Shown: positions 49,460 through 62,191 of the stretch, piece by piece
Layout of the letters: each line of letters starts with the position of its first letter
Numbering within the stretch: position 1 is the stretch's first letter
Origin: Amorphophallus konjac
Taxonomy: Eukaryota; Streptophyta; Magnoliopsida; Alismatales; Araceae
Assembly (NCBI GenBank): GCA_022559845.1
Contig: CM040123.1
Span: 295,170,642-295,234,641 of the forward strand
DNA: 64,000 nt
Reading direction: 5' to 3'
Made by a program: the position numbers and the translations under genes
Notes under the pieces: generated by a model
The model's database searches: none
What the model was told of the DNA's origin: nothing
What the model saw: only the letters and a program-made list of their open reading frames with translations

Positions 49460-50660
49460 CAGGTCAGTGCATACACTTTTTATCATTAAAGTTTGCATGT
49501 TAAGGTCAATGCATATGTGAGGTCTTGCATTAAGAGGTCGATGCATGTACTGTAGCTAGGGTACAAAGGTCAATGCATATCCCTGTTCATAGTTATGAAG
49601 GTCTGTGCATATCACTGCTAAGTCATAAAAGGTCAATGCATAGTCTGTACACATCTACTGTAGCATATCTAAGGTTGATGCATGTTGCCTATCTAAATAG
49701 AGGCAGGTCGGTTCACATCTACTGTAGCACATCTAAGGTCGATGCATGTTGCATTTCCAGGCAGAGGTAGGTTGATGCACTTTACTGTTTACTAATAAAG
49801 GTCGATGCCAGTTCAGCCTTTTACCATCTAAGGTCGATGCACATGCTCTCTCATAAGTATGAAGGTCTGTCTATGTTACTGTTTCAAGTCGATGCATTTT
49901 TCTCATCTTGCATAGAAGGTCGATGCACATCCTATTTTAACTATCATCAGGTCAGAGCATCCTTTGCATCATGCATTGTGTGGTCGAAGCACATTTTTTT
50001 TCATGCACATTAAGGTCTGTGCACAATGTGCCTATGGCAAACAAGGTTGATGCACATTCTTCTTGGGCATATAGAAGGTCGATGCACATTCTCCTTGGGC
50101 ATATAGAAGGTCGATGAAGGTTTTGATTCAACGCACAAGGTCTGAGCACATGTGACTTCCAAGGTTGGTGCATGTTTTGGTGTCAACACTACAAGTCTGT
50201 GCACGTTTGAGTTCAATGCTTCAAGGTCGGTGCACATTCTGATTAGCTGCATATTAGGTCGGTGCACTTTTCTATCAGCCAGCATCAAGGTCGATGCACA
50301 TCTTGCATCGTGCACACACAGGTCGGTGCGTATTGAGCTTCATGCACATTAAGGTCGATGCACCTCATTTACTGCACGATGAAGTCAAGTCTATGCACAT
50401 TGAACCTACTTTTCCAGGTCGGTGCACATCTGATACTTTGAGCTATAAGGTCGGTGCATCTTTTACAAGGTCAACGTAAGCAACCTAGCGGTTGAAGTTT
50501 AGGTTGAGGCTAGTGACCAAGTAATTGAACCTGAGGTCGATGCATGTGTTCACTAGGTCAGTGTAGGTCTTCACTAGATCAATGCTAAGTGTTTACCCTT
50601 GCCACACTAAGTCTGTGCATGTTAGTGCATCATCATCAAGGTTGATGCACATCATGCATT
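49460..50660 (+). repeat. Array of about 30 GGTCGATGCAC-type motifs in the E7 LTR
   Basis: The core GGTYRRTGCA(C/T) recurs every 30-60 bases, always in the same direction, for example at 49535, 49832, 49919, 50077, 50225, 50257, 50289, 50352, 50417 and 50450. The sequence between is not conserved in an obvious way. Common variants are GGTCGGTGCAC and GGTCTGTGCAC. Confidence 0.85.
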
Positions 50661-51143
50661 ATCCACTAAAATAGGTCGAAGCACATTCTTGAAGGTCTAC
50701 TAGTGGTGGTCCAAGACTTAGAATTTAATCAGATTAATTGCATGAATGACTCTATCATGGCATCTCATTCAAAGCATATTTGATTATCTGTTAATCATGT
50801 TTCTCTCTGACACTAATCTGACTAGAAAGTGTTTGATGAAATGATTCATTTCTATTGGCAGGAACTTCATCAAACATATGAAGGGCAGAACTCATTAAAT
50901 CTCAGGCGTGCATGTGAGCTCAAACTAAAGTTGAGGCACGTGATCCCAAGTCACCCAATGATTGGCACATGTCTCTAGAACAGTAGATTATTGGCACGTG
51001 ATCCAAGTCAGATGCATCTTGAGGATTCTGCCATGTGGATCGGCTCACTTATCTACACCTGACACGTGTCATCTCCAATTAGGCGAGAACGAGCCCTCCA
51101 CACGCCCAATGCGTGAGCTCATGGGTCCCCAGGCCTGAAGCCA

Positions 51144-51151
51144 TATAAAAA
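51144..51151 (+). promoter_or_regulatory. TATA box, E7 LTR
   Basis: TATAAAAA follows a G/C-rich stretch and precedes a purine-rich (GAGAGAGA) leader; it lies about 0.5 kb after the motif array. Confidence 0.55.
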
Positions 51152-52073
51152 GCCCTTCTGCGATCGGAGCAAAAAGAATGAGAAGAAGAAGTCCAGAGAA
51201 AATAGCCAGAATCTGGAAGAGCGGAAGAGCAAAAGAGCCAAGAGCGCGAGAGAGAGAAAAACTCTGAGAGAAAAGAGAAAGGCGAGCACATAGAGAAGAA
51301 GAGAGCAGTGAGTGAGAGAGCAGCTGAGAAGAAGATAGTGTTTGAGAAATTGAGAGAAAGTGAAAATCTGAGAAAAATAGAGTGCCGTAATTCAGAAGAA
51401 ATCTGAGAGAAAGAAGAGTGTGAGTTAGAGAGAGAAGAGCGATCGTGAGATAGTGAAGAAGAGGGATCTCGAGAGAAGAGATTGTGAAGCAATTGAAGTA
51501 GTTCTTGAAGATTTTTCTCTAGTGGCCTCTAGATCAGATCCAAGCTAGATTGGCTCCTGCGTGAGCTATATTGTTTGCATTCCATTTACAACTTTCCGGT
51601 GCTGTTTGTTCATTGTTGATTTCTTTCATTTTCTTATTGAACTTCGAGCTGTGTGTCAGCGTTTACAGAGGATTTGTTCCTTTGGACAGCAAGCTGTGAC
51701 GCACAGCGGTAGCCAAGCAGTAATGCTCAGTGGAAGCCAAGCTGTAATGCTCAACGGATGTAAACAAGTTGTGATGCTCAGCAGATCAAGCTGTTAGGCA
51801 GCAGTAAGCCTCACTCTGGTTAGAGTTGGGGGATGGACGTAGGTCTGCGGGCAACAGGCTGAACCATCTAAAATTCCTTGTGTAGTGGTTTGATTCCTTG
51901 TTTCATAATTCACGGTAGATGTATGCTTAGGCTGTCATACACTAGTGAGGTGTTTGTTTGCATACCGTGGCTTAACTGAATTCTAGAGTTTAATTCCACA
52001 ATATTTTCTAATTCAGTTTTATTTTGGCAAAATTTTTTAAAGGGGATTCATTCACCCCCCCTCTAAATCCGAT

Positions 52074-55000
52074 ATGCACCATCTTTTAGATTCAACAGTT
52101 AGTGCTATTGTAATGAATCATTTGTCGAATAAATTGAAGGACCCTGGAGCTCCGTTAATCTCATGTGAGATAGGTGGAGTCACATTTGATAGAGCATTAC
52201 TAGATCTAGGAGCCAGTGTGAACTTGCTACCCACCTTCATATACGAGCAACTTGAACTGGGGGAGTTAAAGCCTAGTTCAATAATCCTTCAACTGGCGGA
52301 TCGGTCAGTGAAAAGTCCAAGAGGTCTATTGGAGGATGTGATTGTAAGAGTGCATGAGTGTTATTTCCCGGTGGATTTTCTCATTTTGGATATGGCCTTG
52401 TCCCAGAATCAAGCACACACCAATTATTTTGGGACGTCCGTTCTTAGCTACGGCAAAGGCCAACATAAACTATGCCACAGGAATGATGGATATCTCTTTT
52501 GGAGGTGAACAAGTTTCGTTGAATGTGTTTAAGGCATCCCAATACCCAGACCATGAAGAGGAATGCAATGTCATTGATGTATTTGAAGAACTGACTGATG
52601 AAAGTCTGGATGTTAGTAAGGATCTGCTAGAAGAGGGTTGCATGCTTCAGGATTCCCCTCTTTCTTGTGCGCCCTACTCTAGGATTGAGCCACTCCCTCC
52701 ATTGCAAGCGAAACTTGTTCTTCCATCTCTGGGTCATACGCCCGCTCTTGAATTGAAACCTCTGCCGTATTCTCTTAAGTACGCTTATCTGGGTCCTGAC
52801 CACACTCTGCCCATGATTATTGCTTCTAATCTCACTTCTACTTAGGAGTCTCAAATTTTAGATGTTGTTAAAGAGCACAGGGGGGCGATAGGTTTGTCAG
52901 TGGCAGATTTAAAAGGCATTAGTCCAGATTTTTGCATGCATTATATCTATTTAGAGGATAATGCCAAGCCGAGCAGGGAGATGCAATGCCAACTGAATCT
53001 CAACATGAAGGAGGTGGTCAAGAAGGAAGTGGTTAAGTAGCTGGATGTCGGGATTATATATCCCATTTCAGATAGTAAGTGGGTAAGCCCGACACAAGTT
53101 GTGCCGAAGAAATCAGGGCTGACCGTTGTGACAAATGAAAAAGGAGAAGAAGTGCCCATGCGACTATAGAAGGGGTGGAGAGTTTGCATAGATTACAGAA
53201 AATTGAATTCAGTAACAAAGAAAGATCACTTCCCACTCCCGTTTGTAGATCAGATTTTGGAGAAACTAGCTGGGCAGAAGTATTTTTACTTTTTGGATGG
53301 TTACTCCGGGTATAATCAGGTTGCAATTTACCCGGAAGATCAGGAAAAGACGACGTTCACATGCCCCTATGGAACGTTTGCTTTTAGACGAATGTCGTTT
53401 GGGCTGTGCAATGCCCCAGCCACCTTTCAACGGTGCATGATGTCTATCTTTTCTGAAATGGTGGGTGAATTTTTGGAGTCTTTATGAATGATTTCTCAGT
53501 GTTTGGTACTTCTTTTTAAAATTGCTTGAAAAATCTGACTCAAGTGCTGAAGAGGTGCATTACATCAAATCTAGTGTTAAGCTTGGAGAAGAGTAATTTC
53601 ATGGTAAGAGAAGGGATAGTGCTAGGCCATGTTGTATTACAAAGGGGAATAGAGGTTGACAAAGCTAAGGTCGATTTGATTTCAAATCTTCCTTTTCTCA
53701 CATCTGTCAGGCAAATCCGTTCTTTCCTTGGCCATGATGGATTCTATACATGATTCATTCAAAAAATATCTACCATTGCTCGTCCGCTCACTCAGTTGCT
53801 TGCCAAATACACTCCATTTCAATTAGATGATTCTTGTCTCGAGGCATTCAATTCTTTAAAAGTGGCCCTCACTCAAGCTCCGATTCTATAATCTCCAAAT
53901 TTGTCGCTCCCTTTTGAAATTATGTGTGATGCCTCAGACTATGCTATTGGAGCTGTCTTTGGTCAGAGAATCGATAAGAAGCCCGTGGTAATCTACTATG
54001 CGAGCTGCACCCTCGCCGATGCTCAATTGAATTACACCACCGCGTAGAAGGAATTGCTATCTGTTTTTTTCACCCTGGAAAAATTTTGCTCATATCTGTT
54101 AGGGGCTAAAGTTATTATTTATTCCGATCACTCTGCTTTGAGATACTTGCTTTCCAAGAAGGATGCCAAACCCCGTCTCATTCGTTGGATTTTATTACTA
54201 CAAGAATTTGATTTGGAAATTAGAGACAAGAAGGGGTTAAAGAATGTTGTAGCTGATCATCTGTTAGGGATAGTGATGCCTGAGAGTGCTCTGATGTCTG
54301 ATTCCTTTCCCGGTGAATAAATTCTCTTTTTCTCTCATACTTCAACCCCCTGGTACGCTCACATTGTCAATTACCTAGCGGTAGGACAGATTCCGGGAGG
54401 GTGGACTAAGCAGGAAAAGGATCGGTTCTTTTCAAAGGTCAAACACTATTTTTGGGAGGACCTATAGCTGTTTCATATGGGTCCTAATCAGATTATAAGA
54501 AGGTTTGTCCCCGAAGAGGAGCAGCACTCTGTCCTGAATTTTTGTCATCATCTTGCTTGTGGGGGACACTTTTCTGGAAAGAAGACTGCGGCTAAGGTTC
54601 TACAAAGTGGATTCTACTGGCCCACATTGTTTAAAGATGCATACGAATTTTCAAAAACTTGTTTGAGGTGTCAAGCAGTGGACAACAATTCTAAGAAACA
54701 TATGATGCTGCTTAATCCCATTCTGGTAGTAGAAATCTTTGATGTTTGGGGTATTGATTTTGTGGGACCGTTTTCACCTTCTTTTGGGAGTGAATATATT
54801 TTGGTGGCGGTCGATTTTGTTTCAAAATAGATTGAAGCTATAGCCACTAGGACTAATAATCATAAAGTTGTGATAAAATTTATAAAGAAGAACATCTTTT
54901 CTAGATTTTGTTATCCTAGAGCTATGATTAGTGATAGGGGTTCTCATTTCACAAACTTTCAATTCCAAACTTTGCTTCGTAAATATGGCATTACTCATAA

Positions 55001-55634
55001 GCTTGCTACCCCCTATCATCCCCAAACCAATGGCTAGGTAGAAGTGTCTAAAAGAGAAATCAAGAGCATTTTGTATAAGACAGTTAGGCCGGATAGGAAA
55101 GACTAGTCCGAGAGACTAGACGATGCATTATGGGCCTATGGAACTACATTTAAGACTCCCATTGGCATGTCCCCATACCGCCTCATCTTTGGGAAAGCAT
55201 GCCACTTACCTGTAGAGCTAGAGCATAGAGCATATTGGGCCATTAAAGAAGTAAATTTTGATCTCACTCAAGCTGGGTCCCAAAGAGCTCTACAACTTAA
55301 TGAATTGGAGAAACTGTGTAATGAAGCCTAAGAAAATTTCAAGATTTATAAAGCTAAAACCAAGGCTTTTCATGAAAAGCATATTCATAGGAAAACTTTT
55401 TATGTAAATCAAAAGGTTTGGCTTTTTAACTCAAGACTACGCTTGTTCCCTGGTAAGTTGAAATCCAGATGGGATGGACCGTTTGTGGTTGTTAAAGCTT
55501 TTGACCATGGCGCTGTCAAAAGTTTGAACCCTAATAATGGCCACATTTTCACTGTTAATGGTCAACGATTGAAGCCTTACTTGGAAAATGAAATGTTGTC
55601 AAAAGAATCTATTGCTTTGGGTGATTTGGAATAA
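52074..55634 (+). pseudogene. E8 protease and pol (Athila)
   Basis: Protease: NKLKDPGAPLISCEIGG and LLDLGASVNLLP, with DLG at the active site as usual in Athila, then LQLADRSVKSPRGLLEDV. A frameshift lies near 52430. RT (53170-53750): YFYFLDGYSGYNQV has the catalytic Asp; the YxDD site near 53484 lies in a shifted frame and reads FMNDF, so one Asp is Asn. RNase H (53920-54270): [25 protein letters not shown] and [10 protein letters not shown]. Integrase (54500-55630): HHLACGGHFSGKKT and CLRCQ form the HHCC finger, with WGIDFVGPF, ISDRGSHF and VEVSKREIKS. Stops occur at 52843, 53038, 53167, 54046, 54829, 55036, 55105 and 55330. The end is TAA at 55632. Confidence 0.88.
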
Positions 55635-56849
55635 AATCTTCATGAGCTTTTTTGCGTCTGGATGAGATGGAAAACTTAGCGCTACTGAGAGGCAACCCAA
55701 GATTTTTTGTTTTTTGATGTTTTTGTTTCAATGTGTTTCGGTAGGTAGGTTGAGGAGAAAGTGTTGCCGCCATTATTCTAAACAAGAGTTCACCCCGCCC
55801 ATTCGGTTGTATCCTTCTATCCCAACTATATTCTCTATCACACTATTCTATTACTTTCTATTTGCATATGCCATTGAGGACAATGTCATTCAAGTTGGGG
55901 GGGGGGAGAATTTTAATACAACCTGGCATAATTTCCTGCATATTTGAGGTTCATGATGAAATCTCCATTTTGAGTTTCATGATGCATGCTTGAATTGAAA
56001 GTGATTCTGGAATATAAAAGACTGGAGAGAAGGATGATGGAAAATTTATTTCAATCTAGCTATGGAAAACTGATATAAGAATATCTTGAAAGTTCATGTG
56101 CACTTTTAGAAAAAAAATCATTTTGCATGCTAATGAAATAAGCAAGACAAGCCTTCTACTATTTTTGGATATGCTTGTCTGATACTCTGCACTTCTTAAG
56201 AAAAAAGATCTTTTTATAAAACTTTCTGCCAAGTTATCTATTAAATTAGTGTAAATGGCACAATGAAAAAAATAAAAAAGAAGAAGAAAAGAGAAAGGAA
56301 ACACCATGAAAAATATCCCGAATCTTAGTAACCGGGACTACTTCACCTAAGCCGTGTTGAGGTTTCCGTCAAAAGGAAAATGGAACCTTGATCTGCGTAA
56401 TCGGGCCTGCTTCTCCTAAGGCAAGAGTCGAGGTTCGTGTAAAACAGTGAAGGGTAGTGCAGTATCATGTGTGTAGAAAAATAAAAGATCCCAAAGGGAC
56501 AAAGTAATAAGGCAAACAAAAAGCTAGTATACTTAATGCTCTGATCCAGGAGGTGCAGGGTTGAAAGACACTTGCTTGGAATAGCAAATGGGGGATGCAA
56601 TTGTTTATACTGTAAATTTAGTATTTCACATGCACAAGTGCTACTGAACTTTGATTTGAATTCTTGATCATGTACCTAAATTTTCTACATAAGACTAATG
56701 TGCATTAATGATTCCGGATTCCTAACCTTTAGTTGATTCTATGAAGGGGGAGCTGGATATAGAAGTATGGACTTTGCAAACTCTTGTTGGTCCTAAATTT
56801 TAATTTAATTACGTTGCTAAGGGACTAGCAATGAGTAAGTTGGGAGGTG
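55635..56849 (+). other. E8 3' noncoding region
   Basis: No protein is supported. It holds the Athila-style GAGGCAACCCAA at 55687, an internal polypurine tract GTTGGGGGGGGGGAGAA at about 55894-55910, and the terminal tract GAGTAAGTTGGGAGGTG at 56833-56849. The 56300-56420 part contains two loosely similar CTAAG..GTTGAGGTT units. Confidence 0.6.
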
Positions 56850-58780
56850 TGATAAGTGTCACATTTCATATTATAGTTTACATCACATTCGTCACTTTTG
56901 AGCATTTAACGAGCTTAGTTGTGCATTAATATGGTAAAAATCTCATTCTCACCATCAATTTGAGTTTGCATGACTTTACCATCAATTTTGAGTCAAAATA
57001 GCAGTGTGAGAAATATTTAAAAAAATGCATATATATTACAATTTATTTTGAAATGAAGAATATTGATTATTTTGATTTTTTTAAATTTTCAAGAAATAGC
57101 GACCGATGAACCAGACGCCACTTAATGAGCGACTGACCAAACGGCCACCCATTTAATTGACTGAAAATGAAAAGAAAAGGACTGAAAAAAAGAAAGAAGA
57201 ATGAGCGACTCACCAAACGGTCGTACATTCATTTGATGAAAATAGAAAAAAAGAGAAAAGCTGGAAAATAAAGAGGAATGTCCGACCGTCTACTCAAGCG
57301 TAGATTCATGGAAAAAGAATGTGCGGCCGACCAAGCAAGCGCTCATTCAATTGTACGGAAAATCGAAAGAAAATAAAAAAAATGGAAAAAGAAGGAGTGT
57401 CTATTTGCACAGTCGCCAATTCCTTGATTTATGGAAAAAGGAAAATGTCAAAAAGAGGAAATAAAGAATGGGCGATCGCCTGTTCAGTCGCACAAAGGAA
57501 TGTGCACCCACCGCCCCAGTCGTCATTTTCATGAGAGGCAGAAACGGAAACGGCACGCCCCGATCATAGTTATGTTCCAATTTTTGGACTTATCTCTTCT
57601 TGTTTGAGGAAAGGAGGACTCTAATCATGGCAAGATACCTATTTTGATCAATCTTTGATGCTGAAAAGTCAGATTCAAGCTAATCTGGAAGGTCACGATC
57701 GTGGGAGGTTTATGAACAGTATAAATAGATGCCAGAGCAGACCAATGGGGATGTTAGCCTTTTTCTTAGCCTATTTTTCATGTGCTTCCGTTCATCTTTT
57801 TAAATTACTTTCTTCTACAAAGTTTTGCATTTTTAAGTTCTCTGCAATTTCTTCTTCTTCTTATTCCTCTAATTCTCTCCCGGTTTCAAGTTATTCCTAG
57901 TTTTTCAAGGTTCTATCTTGTGTTTTTCACTGTTCATCTACGTAGACACACCACCCTATTCTTCCTCATTTTTCACCCTCTTCCTCATGTTTTCTCACTC
58001 TGCACTCGTCATCAACCTTCTTCCTCTCATCTAGCTCTACAACTTTATCTTCTACCACATCGTCTAATTCCTTCTATATTTAAAGTTATTATTCTTCTTC
58101 TCTCCCTCTATTTTCAATTTATTTTTACTGTGTTTTCACCCTCTTCCACTGTACCCCCCCTCTCTCTCTATTCACTTTCTTCAAAACACACTCACGCACT
58201 CACATATTTGTTTTTAAGCTTTTACTTCTTCTATCTCTCCCTCCTCTGAGCTCTTCACATATCCCAAGACAGATCTTCTTCCTTCGGTGCTCTAAAGGTG
58301 GTGTCTACTTCCAAAGCGGGGCAGTCCCTTCAAAGGCTCGGCAAGGAGACGGCGACATGATTCTTCATCATATTGGCTTTATTTCTTCGTCTTTTCCTTT
58401 AGATTACTCAAGTTATAACTTTAGTTTTCATAAAGTTGTACTCTTTTCTTAGCAATAAAAATTCAATATTTTGTGCAATTGCTCTTTACTTTCTCTTTCT
58501 ATCTCCTTCCTAATTCTCTTCTCAACCCTCTCATATTCTTTAGTTAGGTTTATTTTTAATCTCAAATTCATACAATTTTCCTTTCCATTAGTTTAAACTC
58601 ACTCAAACTTGATTTTCAAAACATAAGGATTTTTCTAACTTGCTTCAAAAAGAAATTTTTTTCTCCGTGGGATCGACTTGTGCATGCCACTCTACTTAGA
58701 TTTTATATCTTTTTAGTGAGTGAGTTCGGTTATTTTTGAAATTTTGGCACGGCTTTTAAACGACGAGTTTGTGTACATCA
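56850..58780 (+). repeat. E8 3' LTR, about 1931 bp
   Basis: TGATAAGTGTCACATTTC to GTGTACATCA, preceded by a purine tract. TATAAATA is at 57720-57727. The stretch CGTGGGATCGACTTGTG near 58664 is common near Athila LTR ends. The part 57095-57500 carries several CGAC..GTCG palindromic units. The left edge could be two bases earlier. Confidence 0.75.
57720..57727 (+). promoter_or_regulatory. TATA box, E8 LTR
   Basis: TATAAATA lies in the middle of the LTR, before a T- and CT-rich stretch. Confidence 0.5.
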
Positions 58781-58832
58781 CCTTACGCTGCTCAATAGTT
58801 GCCCCTTCTGGGAACGATCCCTCTTTACAATA

Positions 58833-61186
58833 CTACTCAATTTCATGATACCATGGCAATTCTTCTTCTTCCAAGATCTCTTCTAACTCTGCCAAAGAAA
58901 CCTCCTTCAAATCCTTCTTCTCAGCCTTCACCTCTATAGTTTTCCCAAGGTTATCGAACCAAGGATCCTAAAGAGACGGAACGTCCAGTCTCCGGACGAT
59001 GGTCTCAGTATCCTGACTTGGAGGAGAGGATAAGGAGGAAGCAAGCGATGCTAGAGCATCGGCAAGGATATTCTGATATCGAGGAGTGTGGATATAGATC
59101 AATTTGTGGAATTGACTAGCCAAGAGGGTGACCAAATCTTGATAAGTCTTGAGCTTCGGGTCACAAGTGCAATAGGTGGAAAGAACTTGGCGTAACACCA
59201 ACTGAGAGTCTCCGATGATATTCAAATACCATGCACCCAAGAGATAGGCGTGCTTTAGTCCAGCCAGGAGAGCTTCGTACTCAACAATGTTGTTGGTAGC
59301 AGGAAAAGAGAGCTGATATGCAAGCGAAATTGTCGCTCCTTCTGGAGTGAGGAGAATGACACCTATCCCTCGACCTTGAGAGTTAAGCACACCATCAAAG
59401 TGCAGAGACCAGAAGGGATGATGGGTGAGAACAGCAAGATGCTCATCAGGGAACTCATCCTGAATGGAATTAGTGTGAGGAATAAGAAGATGGGCAAGAT
59501 GCTGAGCGATGGCATATCCTTTGATTGCCTTCTGAACGACGAAAGTGATATCAAATTCGGAGAGGAAGCTCTGCCAGTGAGCTAACCTACTAGAAAGGAT
59601 AGACTTTTCTAAGAGATAACGGATCGGGTCCATTATAGAGATCAACTTAACCTGGTGGGCTAAGAAATTGTGCTTCAACTTCTGAGCTACCCAAACCAGC
59701 GCGGCACATGTCTTTCCATGGTGATGTACTTGGCCTCTACTTGGTTAAACAACCTGGAAAGATAATTGGCCGCTCGCTCTTTTCCTTCGTCGTCCACTTG
59801 GGCCAGGACAGCTCCTAGGGAGTCCTCAATGATAGAAATATATAAGATAAGGGGTTTTCCAGGGACGGGAGGCTGTCGAATCAGGGGATTAGACAAATTA
59901 ACCTTTAGATCCTCGTAGGCCTTTTTGTAGTCTTCATTCCATTCAAATTTAACCCCCACCTTCAGCAGTTCATAAAATGGACGACACCTCTGAGAATGTT
60001 AAGATATGAATCTTCAAATGAACTATAAATGTCCAATCAATCCTCGAAGTTAAGTGATGTTCTTAGGCGGAGGCATATCCATACCGGCCTTAGCTTTGTT
60101 TGGATCAATCTGAATCCCCCGTTTAATAACTATGAAACCTAGCAATTTCCCTGAAGATACTCCAAATACACACTTCTTCGGATTCATTTTCAGCTTGTAC
60201 TCCCTAGCTCTCTGAAGCACCTTAGCCAGGATAGCGGGGTGTTCTTCTTTGGTTCTTAACTTCACCAAAATATCATCCACGTAGGCTTCCATATAAATAT
60301 GCATCATATCGTGGAATATAGCCATCATCGCCCGTTGATAAGTAGCACCTGCATTCTTCAGTCCAAATGGCATAACAACATAACAATAAGTGCCCCAGGG
60401 CATGGTGAAGGAGGTTTTCTCTTGGTCTTCCAGAGCTAGATGAATCTGATTATAACCTGAATAACCATCCATGAACGAGAGAGCTTCATACCCGGCCGTG
60501 TTATCTACCAACACGTCTATGTGAGGCAGTGGGAAATCATACTTAGGATATGTCTTATTTAAATCCTTGAAGGCAATAAAAATGTGAACTTTTCCATCTT
60601 TCTTCATAATAGGAACTATATTCGCCACCCACTGAGGATATAAAACAACTCGAATAAACCTGACCTTATGTAATTTATCAACTTCTTCTTTCATCCTCAA
60701 GGCCATGTGGTGATGGAATCTTCTCAATTTTTGCTTCATGGGTGTTACCCCTGGCTTAAGCACAAGCTGATGTTCCACTAGGGAGGGGTCGAAACCCAAC
60801 ATGTCCTCGTATGACCAGGCAAAGGAATCGCTATACTATGTCAAAACCTTAATCAACTCCTCTTCAACCTCAAGAGGGAGATTAGCAGAAATAATGACAG
60901 GCCTGGGATCCTCATCAATTCCGAAATTAATTTTCTTTGTAGGTTCATCCACTGCCGACGATAGCTCATCAAACCTCTTAAAACCTTGTGCATACAGGTT
61001 GACAGTGTCATCTACGTCGTTGTCCTCATAATCAACTGGATCCTTCTCGTCAATAGTTTCATAAACACCTAATCCATCATCGCTCCACACCCCATCTTGC
61101 TCCTCATCCTCTTCCAGCACGATCGCTGTCTCAAGAAATTTCGGACACTTGAGGAGGGCGTGACATCGCTGAGCTAAATCCTGCAA
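58833..61186 (-). pseudogene. E9 pol: RT, RNase H and second RNase H
   Basis: From 61186 an acidic linker (LEEDEEQDGVWSDDGLG) leads through a stop near 60838 to RT: VEHQLVLKPGVTPMKQKLRR, EALSFMDGYSGYNQIHL, MPFGLKNAGATYQRAM and EAYVDDILVK. Both catalytic sites are intact. RNase H follows at 59959-59687 (LILYISIIEDSLGAVLAQ, where Asp of the first motif is weak). After a shift near 59690 comes the second RNase H with LHFDGVLNSQGRGIG, EYEALLAGL, IGDSQLV and LADALASLAS, all acidic residues present. It ends past a stop at ELPWYHEIE, 58836. It would reverse-transcribe the element; the frame is broken. Confidence 0.85.
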
Positions 61187-61189
61187 GAA

Positions 61190-61960
61190 CCTATCAAGAA
61201 TCTATTTGGAATGATGCGTCATCGGGCGCCCCTCAGGTGTGGAGGAAGGATTGTATGTACTAGAAGAATACCTTACTTCTCTAGACTTGACAGACCCTGC
61301 TTCCCTAAACTCGACGGACCCTAAATCTAACCTAGGAGATAGGAAATCTAATGGAAGAGAAGTAGGGGCCTCATGCCCTTCGGAGGAGGACGACAGAACA
61401 CATCGTAATCTTCCACTAAAATCTCCATTTCAAAATTGGCATTTTTTTTGGAGATCGGTAGAGATCATGCAACAAGATGGAGTGGGATGTGGAGGAGGAA
61501 GCATGAGGGGATACATGGATGGACAGAGAACATCGAGGAAGGGATCAGAAGAGGAGAAGAAAGGAGTGGACAGATCAACGCGTGGGCATCAATCACACGT
61601 TATAAGAATGAGAAAATCAGTGGGCATCTCAAATAACTGCAAGTTGATCAAAATAGGAGGTGAACGGGGTATAAAGTCTAGCCTTTGTAGAAATGAGAAT
61701 AAGTGGGATGGAGACCAAGTGAAGACAATGGGTGAGCTCCCCCTTTCCCAGAGACGGTGAGCTGGCTTTCCTGGAGTGTACTCTACAAGCCGCACCTTCG
61801 GGCTTCTTAGGCAATCTTCTTCATAGAATAACCTTGCACAAGCTTCACTGAAATCATTCATATCATCGATAGGCCCCTTAGGTAGCAATGACGGGCCAGA
61901 AACTCTGCAAGCAGCATCTTCTTTTTTAGCCTAACACGGCGGGGTCTTCAAGGTGCCTAG
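61190..61960 (-). other. E9 region between G-patch segment and RT, possible intron
   Basis: On the minus strand 61888-61750 still reads like protein (FSEACARLFYEED, VRLVEYTPGKPAHRLW). From about 61740 to 61200 there is no conserved coding, while TTCTTGCAG just before the RT-side coding at about 61185 could be a splice acceptor. Ogre elements are known for an intron upstream of RT. I cannot fix the donor. Confidence 0.4.
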
Positions 61961-62191
61961 CTACAATGGGCCCCTTACAAAGTGCTGACGGTAATCCCAA
62001 GTCAATGGCATTGCATCACCCAGGATAGATAATGAGGACTCTCTATACCTGAGGCCCCTTTTGCTCATTTTTCTACCCCTGGGGACCGGCTTGGTCCGTC
62101 CCTGCAACAGAGTGCCGAGACCTCTCCCCGGCTGATAGCCTAATTTTAGTGTAAGGTCTAAACCCTTACGATCACTTATCTTGGGCTTCAC
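61961..62191 (-). pseudogene. E9 G-patch-like segment
   Basis: On the minus strand the segment contains LKLGYQPGRGLGTLLQGRT, with the glycine spacing of a G-patch (GYxPGxGLGxxxQG), a likely RNA-binding motif found near protease in Ogre-type elements. It is a short remnant. Confidence 0.55.

Larger units (their letters stand above)
47841..52070 (+). mobile_element. E7: SIRE-like copia element, internally deleted
   Basis: A 283-bp piece of LTR (47841-48123) matches 50542-50826. It is followed by about 1 kb of 3' internal sequence and a long LTR (49192-52070). The tract AAAAGGGGAGAT before TGTTGTGTCCC, the AATTTCGATGATGAAAA near the LTR start, and ATTCACCCCCCCTCT near the LTR end are typical of SIRE/Maximus elements. 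No gag or pol is left, so the copia assignment rests on these motifs. E6 interrupts its first LTR. Confidence 0.65.
49192..52070 (+). repeat. E7 3' LTR, about 2.88 kb, with motif array
   Basis: It starts TGTTGTGTCCC after a purine tract and ends near CTCTAAATCC. Both edges are inferred because no full second copy is present. 49460-50660 holds the GGTCGATGCAC motif array. TATAAAAA at 51144-51151 is followed by a GA-rich leader (51180-51490). Confidence 0.7.
52071..58780 (+). mobile_element. E8: Athila-lineage Ty3/gypsy element, gag missing
   Basis: It contains protease, RT, RNase H and integrase, a 1.2-kb 3' noncoding part and a 3' LTR of 1931 bp. Protease-type DLGAS, the RT and integrase style, and the phrase GCTACTGAGAGGCAACCCAA after integrase are Athila marks. 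It begins at 52071 just before the protease, where E7 ends. The gag and 5' LTR may lie left of the window. There are many stops and at least two frameshifts. Confidence 0.87.

Noticed and set aside
49460..50660. CRISPR-like repeat array
   Set aside because: The repeats are only about 11 bases, degenerate and unevenly spaced, and lie in a plant retroelement LTR.
51079..51492. Serine/phenylalanine-rich minus-strand frame
   Set aside because: It mirrors the GA-rich leader of the E7 LTR.
61239..61760. Plus-strand frame over the E9 gap
   Set aside because: It is low in conserved features, rich in Gly/Glu/Lys from purine runs, and opposite to the element's coding strand.
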